A DNA stretch of 64,000 nt, from contig NZ_JAUOPH010000005.1 in assembly GCF_030546935.1 (NCBI RefSeq), positions 1-64,000 of the forward strand. The letters run 5' to 3'. The translations under genes were made by a program, and so were the position numbers. Shown piece after piece: positions 9,852 through 17,685 of this stretch. The notes beneath the pieces were generated by a model, which did no database searches, was not told the origin of the DNA, and was given only the letters and a program-made list of their open reading frames with translations. Numbering within the stretch: position 1 is the first letter of the stretch; every line of letters starts with the position of its first letter. The DNA is from Marinobacter sp. 2_MG-2023. GTDB taxonomy: Bacteria; Pseudomonadota; Gammaproteobacteria; Pseudomonadales; Oleiphilaceae.

Positions 9852-10516
9852 TGGAAGCTTTATTGAGTAACGTGGACTGGCCAGAGATCGGCATAGCGAG
9901 CTGGGATACCCTGGTGATGGTGGGTATGTCTCTGCTGTTCAGTGTTCTGGCGGGCCTGCCGATTGGTGTTTTGCTGTTCCTGACTGGCAAGCGCCAGTTG
10001 CTGGAACAGCCGGTAGCTTACGCCGTGCTCTCATTTGTCGTGAACGTGCTACGTTCGGTGCCGTTTATCATCCTTTTGATTGTGATGATCCCGTTCACCG
10101 TGATGCTGATCGGCACGTCTCTTGGCGTTGCAGGTGCCATTCCTCCACTGGTGGCCGGCGGTGCACCCTTCTTTGCCAGGTTGGTGGAGACATCCCTGCG
10201 GGAAGTTGACCGGGGCATTATTGAAGCCACGCAAGCCATGGGCGCCAACGTGCGCCAGATCATTTTTGGTGCCTTGCTGCCGGAGGCGCTTCCGGGCATC
10301 ATCGCTGGCATTACGGTCACTGCGATTACGCTGGTTTCCTATGCTGCTATGTCTGGCGTTATTGGCGGTGGCGGTCTGGGTGACCTGGCCATCCGTTTTG
10401 GTTATCAGCGGTTTCAGACCGATGTGATGGTCATCACTGTGGCTCTGTTGGTGATCTTCGTACAAGTGTTGCAGATGGTGGGTGACCGTCTGGTGCTTTA
10501 TTTCAGCCGTAAGTAG
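9851..10516 (+). CDS. metI: D-methionine ABC transporter, permease
   Basis: A 221-residue inner-membrane permease with about five hydrophobic helices. The cytoplasmic loop with EATQAMGANVRQIIFGALLPEALPGI is the EAA motif that docks MetN. The length is normal for MetI. It is directly coupled to metN by a one-base overlap and is followed by a long palindromic element before metQ. Confidence 0.95.
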   Translation: MEALLSNVDWPEIGIASWDTLVMVGMSLLFSVLAGLPIGVLLFLTGKRQLLEQPVAYAVLSFVVNVLRSVPFIILLIVMIPFTVMLIGTSLGVAGAIPPLVAGGAPFFARLVETSLREVDRGIIEATQAMGANVRQIIFGALLPEALPGIIAGITVTAITLVSYAAMSGVIGGGGLGDLAIRFGYQRFQTDVMVITVALLVIFVQVLQMVGDRLVLYFSRK

Positions 10517-10577
10517 TTCAGTTTTGGGTAGGCCACGTGATGGTACAACCCTCAGAAGACACGTCAGAAATGAGCTT

Positions 10578-10680
10578 GGGTGACGGCGTGCTTCCCGAAA
10601 ACGTGGAGCGCCAGGGATGGCGCGACCGAGCCCTACATGGATGTATTTACGGGCGTTTTTCGGGAAGCACGCCGTCACCC
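10578..10680. repeat. Large imperfect palindrome with internal hairpins between metI and metQ
   Basis: Two arms, 10578-10603 and 10654-10680, are inverse complements over 26 bases except for one extra A in the right arm; they contain GACGGCGTGCTTCCCG and its complement. The 50-base centre holds two smaller hairpins, GCGCCA-GGGA-TGGCGC (10608-10623) and TACAT-GG-ATGTA (10634-10645). The composition and structure suggest a dispersed intergenic palindromic element (REP/BIME-like), but no second copy is in this window. In the RNA it would form a very stable stem inside the metNIQ transcript and could lower or separate metQ expression from metNI. Confidence 0.8.
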
Positions 10681-10743
10681 GAGCGGATGCCATGAACAAT
10701 TCTGCTTTAAATAACCGAGTGACCACGAACAGGAGAGAATTAG

Positions 10744-11526
10744 ATGAACCTCAAAAAAGCCTTGGTAGCACTGGCTGCTGCATCCGTTTTTTCCGCTGCG
10801 GTATCCGCTGAGAAGCTGTCCGTTGCTGCAACGCCGGTTCCCCACGCAGAACTGCTGGAATTCGTGAAGCCGAAGCTGGCGGAACAGGGTGTAGAGCTGG
10901 AAGTCAAAGTCTTCACCGACTACATCCAGCCCAACATCCAGGTGGATCAGAAGGGTATGGATGCCAACTTTTTCCAGCACCAGCCGTACCTGGATGAGTT
11001 CAATGACGGCCGTGGCACCAACCTGGTTACGGTCACCGGCGTTCACGTTGAGCCGTTTGGCGCCTATTCCAACAAGATTGACTCTCTGGACGACCTGAAA
11101 GAAGGCGCAGTCATCGCCATTCCGAACGACCCCACCAATGGTGGGCGGGCCCTTCTGCTGCTTCAGAAAGCTGGCGTAATCACCCTTAAGGAAGGCAGCA
11201 AAATCACTGCAACGCCTCGTGATATCGCTGACAACCCGAAAGATCTCGACTTCAAGGAACTGGAAGCTGCAACATTACCGCGGATTCTTGGCCAGGTAGA
11301 TGTGGCGCTCATCAACACCAACTACGCTCTGGAAGCCGGCCTGAATCCGTCTGAGGATGCGCTGATCATCGAAGGTTCCGAGTCTCCGTATGTGAACATT
11401 CTGGTCGCCCGTCCTGACAACAAGGACAGCGAGGCCATGAAGAAACTGGCGAAGGCACTGAAGTCTGATGAGGTTCGTGAGTTCATCAAGAAGCAATACG
11501 AAGGCGCTGTCGTTCCAGCATTCTGA
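10744..11526 (+). CDS. metQ: Methionine-binding protein of the MetNIQ importer
   Basis: A 260-residue periplasmic binding protein of the NlpA/MetQ family. The mature part starts KLSVAATPVPHAELLEFVKP and contains the family block DANFFQHQPYLDEFN. The signal peptide ends in VSA|EKL and has no lipobox cysteine, so unlike most MetQ proteins it should be a free periplasmic protein. The start is supported by AGGAGAG upstream. A strong terminator follows. Confidence 0.92.
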   Translation: MNLKKALVALAAASVFSAAVSAEKLSVAATPVPHAELLEFVKPKLAEQGVELEVKVFTDYIQPNIQVDQKGMDANFFQHQPYLDEFNDGRGTNLVTVTGVHVEPFGAYSNKIDSLDDLKEGAVIAIPNDPTNGGRALLLLQKAGVITLKEGSKITATPRDIADNPKDLDFKELEAATLPRILGQVDVALINTNYALEAGLNPSEDALIIEGSESPYVNILVARPDNKDSEAMKKLAKALKSDEVREFIKKQYEGAVVPAF

Positions 11527-11540
11527 TAAGAACGAAAGCC

Positions 11541-11579
11541 AAAAAAATGCCGGACAGCTTAAGCTGCCCGGCATTTTTT
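11541..11579. terminator. Bidirectional rho-independent terminator (metQ / peroxiredoxin)
   Basis: A long hairpin with arms AAAAAATGCCGG.CAGCTT and AAGCTG.CCGGCATTTTTT is bounded by A- and T-runs on both sides. It can stop metQ on the plus strand and the peroxiredoxin gene on the minus strand. Confidence 0.9.
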
Positions 11580-11601
11580 ATTCCGCAATCAGAACTGGTG
11601 A

Positions 11602-12255
11602 TTAATCACCGCTCCAGTTGGCTGTGGGGTCCGGTGTCATCCGCAGGTAGGATTTCACCTTCTTGTAGCCTTTCGGGAAGCGCTGCTTGATCTCATCTTC
11701 GTCCTGAAGTGACGGCACGATAACAACGTCACCACCGCGTTCCCAGTTGCCGGGAGTCGCGACCTTGTGTTCGTCGGTTAGTTGCAGGGAATCGATCACT
11801 CGCAAAACTTCATTGAAGTTACGACCGGTGCTGGCCGGGTAAGTGATGATCAGGCGAACTTTCTTGTTCGGATCAATCACAAATAGTGAACGTACAGTCA
11901 GTGTGCTATCCGCGTTGGGATGGATCATGTCGTACAGCTCGGCGACCTTGCCGTCATGGTCGGCTATGATCGGGAAGTTGACTGCGCAACCCTGGGTTTC
12001 GTTGATGTCCTTGATCCACTCGTGGTGGGAGTCAACCGGATCAACGCTCAGTGCGATGGCTTTAACGTTACGCTGTGCAAACTCCTCTTTGAGCTTGGCT
12101 GTCAGCCCAAGTTCTGTGGTGCACACCGGAGTGAAGTCTGCAGGGTGGGAGAACAGCACACCCCAGCCGTTTCCTAACCACTCGTGAAAGGAAATCTTTC
12201 CTTCACTGGAGTCCTGTTCGAAATCTGGTGCGGTATCGCCTAGACGTAAACTCAT
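11602..12255 (-). CDS. 1-Cys peroxiredoxin (Prx6 family)
   Basis: A 217-residue thioredoxin-fold peroxidase that reduces hydrogen peroxide and alkyl hydroperoxides in the cytoplasm. The peroxidatic cysteine is in PADFTPVCTTE, with the Prx6-type Thr-Thr after it. The long C-terminal arm (about residues 160-217) is characteristic of the Prx6 group. Another cysteine (TQGCAVNFP) is not in the usual resolving position. A paralogue sits at 61453. A GGAGAG ribosome site precedes the ATG. Confidence 0.92.
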   Translation of the reverse strand: MSLRLGDTAPDFEQDSSEGKISFHEWLGNGWGVLFSHPADFTPVCTTELGLTAKLKEEFAQRNVKAIALSVDPVDSHHEWIKDINETQGCAVNFPIIADHDGKVAELYDMIHPNADSTLTVRSLFVIDPNKKVRLIITYPASTGRNFNEVLRVIDSLQLTDEHKVATPGNWERGGDVVIVPSLQDEDEIKQRFPKGYKKVKSYLRMTPDPTANWSGD

Positions 12256-12436
12256 ATTCGCTCTCCTTCGATGCTGCTTTTTAAAGCGTTGTTCGAAATT
12301 CCGGCAAGCAAACTGCCGAACCCATTTACTGAGTGTATACGAGAATCATTGGTGCCGGAGGATGGGATTACAAGGGTCAGTTGATTCATCTCATCCGGCA
12401 CCGGCCTGTTACCCTCGCTGGCGTCTCAGGGTTCCT

Positions 12437-13798
12437 TTAACGGCCCACCGCCTTTTTCTGCTCAAAGTGCTCCTTGGTCAGCGTGAATACCACAGGGCTG
12501 AGGAGTAAGAGAGCAATCAGGTTTGGTAGTGCCATCATGGCGTTGAGTGTGTCGGCTATAAGCCAGATCAGGCCCAGGTTTACGGTTGCACCAACGGGGA
12601 TGGCAAGAATCCAGGCAACCCGATAAGGCACGATGGCTTTCACCCCGAACAGAAACTCGACGCTCCTCTCGCCGTAGAATGACCAGCCCAGCAAGGTGGT
12701 AAAGGCAAAGACGGCCAGGGCTATTGCCACCACATAATCGCCAACCCCCGGAAGTGCTTCAGAGAACGCCATCGAAGTGAGTGCCGCGCCGGATTCGCCA
12801 GACGTCCAGACGCCGGAGGTAATGATAACCAGACCGGTGATCGTACAAATGATGATGGTGTCAATGAAGGTCCCCAGCATAGCCACCATGCCCTGGTTTA
12901 TCGGGTTTTTGGTTTGTGCTGCAGCATGAGCGATAGGGGCGGAGCCGAGGCCGGCTTCGTTGGAAAAGACGCCCCGGGCCACGCCAAACCTTATGGCCGC
13001 CCACACCGCTGCACCGGCAAAACCACCCTCTGCGGCTATCGGACTGAAGGCATGTTTGAAGATCAGTTCAAACGCGGCAGGGATATCGGCAAAATTAAGT
13101 GCCAGAACAACCAGGCCTGCGAGCAGATATGACAGCGCCATTAGCGGTACCAGTGCACTTGCTACCTGCCCGATACGGCGAATGCCTCCAATCAGTACCA
13201 GGCCCACCAGAACCATCAGGACGACGCCAGAGAGCCAGTGTGGCAGACCAAATGTCGCTTCCATGACATCTGCGACTGAATTGGCCTGAACAGTATTACC
13301 AATCCCGAACCCTGCAATGGCTGCAAAAATGGCAAAGAGCACGCCCAGCCAGGCCCATTTTTTGCCAAGACCGTTGCGAATGTAATACATGGGGCCGCCG
13401 ACATAAGAGCCGCGCTCATCTACCTCGCGGAAGCGCACAGCGAGGACCGCTTCGGAGTATTTTGTTGCCATACCCACCAGGGCGGTCAACCACATCCAGA
13501 ACAGGGCGCCTGGCCCGCCGAGGAAGACGGCCGTCGCTACGCCGGCAATATTGCCTGTTCCGACTGTTGCAGACAGAGCTGTCATCAGCGCCTGAAACGG
13601 CGGGATGTCGCCATCAGATTCTGCATCTGCCGCGCTGCGGCCTTTCCACATCTGGCGGAAGCCAGCACCTAGCTTGAGTATTGGCATAAGTTTCAGGCCG
13701 AGACTTAAAAACAGCCCTACACCAAGAATAAGCACCAGCATGGGCGGCCCCCAGACCAGCCCGTTGATCGTGCCTATAATGTTTTCAATGGCTTCCAT
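12437..13798 (-). CDS. Alanine/glycine:cation symporter (AGCS family)
   Basis: A 453-residue sodium:amino acid symporter of the AGCS family (AlsT/DagA type). About ten hydrophobic helices are visible. The conserved family stretches GTGNIAGVATAVFLGGPGAL and the later NEAGLGSAPIAHAAA are both present. It imports alanine or glycine with sodium, fitting a marine organism. It is monocistronic, divergent from the CBS-domain gene. A UUCG-loop hairpin in its leader (13841-13852) is visible, but no glycine riboswitch was recognised. Confidence 0.92.
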   Translation of the reverse strand: MEAIENIIGTINGLVWGPPMLVLILGVGLFLSLGLKLMPILKLGAGFRQMWKGRSAADAESDGDIPPFQALMTALSATVGTGNIAGVATAVFLGGPGALFWMWLTALVGMATKYSEAVLAVRFREVDERGSYVGGPMYYIRNGLGKKWAWLGVLFAIFAAIAGFGIGNTVQANSVADVMEATFGLPHWLSGVVLMVLVGLVLIGGIRRIGQVASALVPLMALSYLLAGLVVLALNFADIPAAFELIFKHAFSPIAAEGGFAGAAVWAAIRFGVARGVFSNEAGLGSAPIAHAAAQTKNPINQGMVAMLGTFIDTIIICTITGLVIITSGVWTSGESGAALTSMAFSEALPGVGDYVVAIALAVFAFTTLLGWSFYGERSVEFLFGVKAIVPYRVAWILAIPVGATVNLGLIWLIADTLNAMMALPNLIALLLLSPVVFTLTKEHFEQKKAVGR

Positions 13799-14006
13799 GG
13801 GAGCCCCCTTGTGTATGCCATGGTTTAAAGATGTGACTCTGCCCCGAAGGGCTATAACCGGCTGAGTTTAGTCGGATATTGCTGTCTGTAAACTGTCAGC
13901 TGATGAAAATTGAGGATTAGGCGCCTATTGCCTATGTTTACAGTAAGGTAGAGGATATAGCGCCGCTTGGTGCTGTTGGATCAACCAGAAAGGTGAGGAG
14001 TTACTG

Positions 14007-14438
14007 ATGAGTGCGCTCAAAGTTTCTGATGTCATGTCCAATCATATTGAGCCGGTTCGATGCGGGACGCCGCTCACCGAGGTAGTCAAGGCGCTGCTGG
14101 AGCATCACATCTCCGGGCTGCCGGTAGTCGATGCAAATCGACGTTTGCTGGGTTTTGTTTCTGAACAGGACTGTATCCACTCACTGCTGGTGAGCAATTA
14201 TCACTGCGAGGGCGACCCGGTTGTAGACGATGTCATGTTTCGTGAACCTTTGGCGATTTCTCCTGACATGGCCATTGTTGACCTCGCCCAGAAGCTTGGG
14301 TCTGGCAAGCCAAAAGTGTATCCGGTTGTGGATCATGGAAAGCTCATTGGTATTGTCACTCGCACGGCTGTGCTGGCCGAGCTGGCCCGCATCGGTTGTG
14401 GGCTTGAGCTTTCGAAGCGCAAAGGCGAAGACGACTGA
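14007..14438 (+). CDS. Two-CBS-domain protein
   Basis: A 143-residue protein made almost only of a pair of CBS motifs: the first (about 7-62) contains HISGLPVVDANRRLLGFVSEQD, shown here in its family context, and the second (about 75-130) contains YPVVDHGKLIGIVTR. CBS pairs bind adenosyl nucleotides and regulate partner proteins; none is obvious here. The start is supported by GGTGAGGAG. It is followed closely by fghA, though no functional link is known. Confidence 0.9.
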   Translation: MSALKVSDVMSNHIEPVRCGTPLTEVVKALLEHHISGLPVVDANRRLLGFVSEQDCIHSLLVSNYHCEGDPVVDDVMFREPLAISPDMAIVDLAQKLGSGKPKVYPVVDHGKLIGIVTRTAVLAELARIGCGLELSKRKGEDD

Positions 14439-14503
14439 TCAGATTGCATTCGCAACTCGTACATCCAGGCCGCATTTTTAAGGCGCACTTTAAAGGGGAC
14501 ACT

Positions 14504-15349
14504 ATGGAGTTATTATCCACTAACGTCAGTTTTGACGGGGAGCATCGCCGCTACCGACATAGATCTGCGGTGCTTGAGTGCACGATGGAATTTGCCGTGT
14601 ATCTGCCCCCGGCTGCGGTGGGGCCGAACCCACAAAAAGTACCGGCGCTCTGGTGGCTATCCGGGCTGACATGCACGGATCAGAATTTCATGGAGAAAGC
14701 CGGTGCCCAGAAGAAGGCAGCGGAACTGGGCATGGCCATTATTTGCCCGGATACCAGCCCGCGTGGTGTTAACCTGCCGGGAGAAGATGACAGCTATGAT
14801 TTTGGAAGCGGGGCCGGATTCTATATCAATGCCACCCAGCAGCCCTGGGCGCCCCACTACCGAATGTACGACTACGTGGTTAAAGAGCTTCCGCAACTGG
14901 TTGAAAGTGAGCTCCCACTAACCGGCAAGCGCTGCATCAGCGGTCACTCCATGGGTGGCCATGGCGCATTGATATGCACGCTCCGCAATCCAGGTCGCTA
15001 TGTGTCTGTTTCAGCATTTGCGCCTATTGCCCATCCAACCGTTTGCCCCTGGGGGCAAAAGGCATTCGAAGGGTACCTCGGGGGTGATTCGGCGAGCTGG
15101 GAAGAGTGGGATGCTACTTTGCTGATTCCGAAAGCCGGTGAGCGCTTGCCTCTGTTGATCGACCAGGGAACGGCAGACGGTTTTCTGGAAAGCCAGCTTA
15201 ATCCGGAAGCGTTGGTAAAAGCGTGTGAAATGCATAATCATCCCATCAACCTGCGGATGCGAAAAGGCTACGATCACAGCTATTTCTTTATAGCCTCATT
15301 TATTGATGAACATCTCGCTCACCACGCCAAGGCGCTGGGCCTGGTCTGA
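14504..15349 (+). CDS. fghA: S-formylglutathione hydrolase
   Basis: A 281-residue alpha/beta hydrolase that splits S-formylglutathione into formate and glutathione, the second step of glutathione-dependent formaldehyde detoxification. The nucleophile elbow GHSMGGHGAL and the family block WWLSGLTCTDQNFMEKAGAQ are present, and a late Asp and His (DHSYFF) complete the triad. I chose ATG 14504, which has AAAGGGG just upstream; an earlier start at 14444 would add a poorly conserved leader. The usual partner alcohol dehydrogenase is not in this window. Confidence 0.93.
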   Translation: MELLSTNVSFDGEHRRYRHRSAVLECTMEFAVYLPPAAVGPNPQKVPALWWLSGLTCTDQNFMEKAGAQKKAAELGMAIICPDTSPRGVNLPGEDDSYDFGSGAGFYINATQQPWAPHYRMYDYVVKELPQLVESELPLTGKRCISGHSMGGHGALICTLRNPGRYVSVSAFAPIAHPTVCPWGQKAFEGYLGGDSASWEEWDATLLIPKAGERLPLLIDQGTADGFLESQLNPEALVKACEMHNHPINLRMRKGYDHSYFFIASFIDEHLAHHAKALGLV

Positions 15350-15381
15350 GCGATTCATCGGGCTAATTGGGTGAACCCGGT

Positions 15382-16512
15382 TCAGTCCGGGAAGCCCCAG
15401 ATCCGGCTGAAGTTCATCGACGGCATGATATCAGGCTCTTCCAGCGCCATGATGTTGAACCCCGGTATGCTGGTATCACGCTCCTGACGGGTGTCGCAGC
15501 TGGCTCCCGAAGAATCCAGGACAACCTGCGCAAAAGGCCCCAGCGTGCGCAATGGCCTGCGGGTGATCACGCAGACTTCGTTGTTTTCCAGCCGCACCAG
15601 AGTTCCGGGCGGGTACTCGCCCAGAATATGCAGAAGAGCTTTAGGAAGTGCTGGCCGGAAACTGCCATCTGCCAGGTTCGCGATCAGTTTGCGCGCGGCT
15701 GTAACGTTCATTCGCTTGCGGTAAGCGCGTTTTGTGATCATGGCTACGTAGCGTTCCGCCAGCGCGAGGATTTCCGCCTCGGGCCGGATATCTGCACCGC
15801 TCAGGCCGTCCGGATAACCGCTGCCATCCGCCTGCTCATGGTGTTGAGCGATGATCGTAAACAACAGCTCGTTCTCAATACCTACCGCTCTCAACGCGCG
15901 GATGCTCCTTTCGGGATGCTTGCGAATAACGTCCCTCTGTTCCTTGCTGAGCACTTTGTTGAAGGCATTGAGCTTGTCGGCTACGGGTACCAGGGCAAGG
16001 TTTGCGCTCAGGGCGGCTTCTGTCAATAAGGGGATACGTTGTTCATCAAGCCCGAACTGACGGGCGATCAGCTGGCAGAGAATGGCGTAAAAAATGATCT
16101 GCTCATGGATGGTGGGGCCGACAGAGTAGAGGTGTATCAGGGCCAGGCTTGAATCCGGCGCACTTTTACAGGCCTGCTCCAGAGTATGTGCCAGATCCTG
16201 TATGTGTTTGCGTGCTTCCGGCTCGCCATTGGCTATAGTCGCCAGGGTTTTCTCCAGCGCGTGAAGATAACCCGGGTAGCTGGTAAACGGGTTGCATTCT
16301 GTCTCGTCCCCGGATACCTCGTTGTCTGCCTCAGGTAACTCAATAGTCCGCGGCTTGAAAAGACCACGCTCAAAAAGCTGTTCGAGCTGTGAATCGGTCT
16401 GAATCACATAGCCCTGGCACAGCAGCACGTTACCTTCGGCGTCATACACGTCCCATGGCAATGGACGGCCTATGGTTAGGGCGCCGGGGGCTATTCGAAC
16501 GAGGTCACTCAA
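15382..16512 (-). CDS. HD-GYP-domain protein with degenerate metal site
   Basis: A 376-residue soluble protein. The second half is HD-GYP-like: HPERSIRALRAVG and HHEQADGSGYPDGLSG keep the later His residues and the GYP motif. The position that normally reads HD(I)GK, which holds two metal ligands, reads ANLALVP instead, and the usual AIADVFDAL reads ALAERYVAM. Active HD-GYP enzymes hydrolyse cyclic-di-GMP using the HD metal centre, so this protein is probably inactive and may act as a binding or scaffolding protein. The N-terminal 110 residues include a PilZ-like or DUF3391-like region that I cannot name firmly. Confidence 0.8.
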   Translation of the reverse strand: MSDLVRIAPGALTIGRPLPWDVYDAEGNVLLCQGYVIQTDSQLEQLFERGLFKPRTIELPEADNEVSGDETECNPFTSYPGYLHALEKTLATIANGEPEARKHIQDLAHTLEQACKSAPDSSLALIHLYSVGPTIHEQIIFYAILCQLIARQFGLDEQRIPLLTEAALSANLALVPVADKLNAFNKVLSKEQRDVIRKHPERSIRALRAVGIENELLFTIIAQHHEQADGSGYPDGLSGADIRPEAEILALAERYVAMITKRAYRKRMNVTAARKLIANLADGSFRPALPKALLHILGEYPPGTLVRLENNEVCVITRRPLRTLGPFAQVVLDSSGASCDTRQERDTSIPGFNIMALEEPDIMPSMNFSRIWGFPD

Positions 16513-16651
16513 AATCTGATTCCTGCATGGCGAATGTGTACAGTTTTATTACACTTTAATAGTGTGTTGTTAAAAATGGTAGCCTGCGGCGATTATCGGG
16601 CCGCTTTGTACTATGCTTGCGTTTTACACACTGTGTTGTCGGACAATTCAC

Positions 16652-17685
16652 ATGTTGAGCCGCCTTAAAACCGATTTCCAGTTATCAATTATTACGCTGC
16701 TTGGTATCGCCGCTTTTCTTGGTATCACTCCGTTTGTCGTGCTGCGGTTCGTTCAGGGAAACATTGTCGCAGGCATTGTGGATATTCTCATCCTTGTATG
16801 TATTGCCGGGGGTATGTTGTTCGCCTGGATAACCGGCGAAACCCGGCGCGTAGGCTTCGTCATTGCCTGGGCTGTGTGTTTGGGAGCAGTGGCTGCAGGA
16901 GCCGTTGGTAGTGCAGATTTTTTCTGGCTTTATCCCTGTTTGATGGTGTCGTTTTTCCTTGTTGGCCCCCGTGCTGCCGTTTTAGTGAGCCTGTCAGCCA
17001 TTGTGACTGCAATAACGATTCGGAGCGATGGCTTCCGGTCCCTGGACCACCTGTGGTCGTTTTTACAACAACGGTGATGACCTGTATCTGTGCCTATGTG
17101 TTTGCGGTTCGCAACGAATATCATCGGAAAAATCTTGAGCTGTTAGCAACGGTTGATCCGTTGACGGGTGTGAAGAACCGACGCTCTATGGACGAAGGGC
17201 TACAAATGGCTCTGGCTGACGCGTTGCGTACGAACAGGTCTTATGGGTTGGTCATGATGGATCTTGATCACTTTAAAAGGATCAACGATGAGTACGGTCA
17301 CAGCGTTGGTGATGAAGTGCTTCTTGACCTGGTTTCTCTCATTCAGAAACGGATACGCAATACGGACCAGCTGTATCGTTACGGCGGAGAAGAGTTTGTT
17401 TTATTGCTTTCTGGCGTGGATCCAGATGGCCTGGAACTCATCGCCCGCAACCTGCATAAAATCATTCGCCAGCAACTGAGGTTGAGGTGTCACGACAGCA
17501 AGATAACGGCTTCATTCGGAGCGGCTCTACTCCGGCGTAATGAAAGTGCAGAGGCCTGGTTGGAACGGGCAGATGCCGCACTCTATGAAGCCAAGCGGTC
17601 CGGCCGCGACCGGATCGTGTTTTCGGGTGCTGTGCCTGCGCAGGATACGAGTTCGCCTGCTGGCAGCTCCGGGTTAGCCAACTAG
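16652..17685 (+). pseudogene. Six-TM diguanylate cyclase (GGEEF), frameshifted at a T5 run
   Basis: The N-terminal part encodes five hydrophobic helices and ends at a TGA at 17075. The C-terminal part, in another frame, starts with a sixth helix (VMTCICAYVFAV) and a GGDEF domain with the GGEEF active site and the I-site RNTD five residues before it. The frames meet at a run of five T (17060-17064). One more T would give a continuous protein of about 344 residues reading ...LWSFFTTTVMTCICAYV. This may be a real deletion, a phase switch, or a homopolymer sequencing error; slippage on G-TTT-TTA could also give the full protein. The stop shares the palindromic CTAG with the convergent MATE gene. 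Confidence 0.75.

Noticed and set aside
12351..12402. Inverted repeat GGTGCCGGA/TCCGGCACC as terminator for the AGCS symporter gene
   Set aside because: The loop is 34 bases long and no T-run follows on the minus strand.
13799..14006. Glycine riboswitch in the leader of the alanine/glycine symporter gene
   Set aside because: Only a small UUCG-loop hairpin (13841-13852) is visible; the conserved glycine aptamer core was not found.
17053..17685. Separate soluble GGEEF protein starting at 17053
   Set aside because: It would begin in the middle of a membrane helix; adding one T joins it to the upstream helices, so it is treated as the second half of a broken gene.
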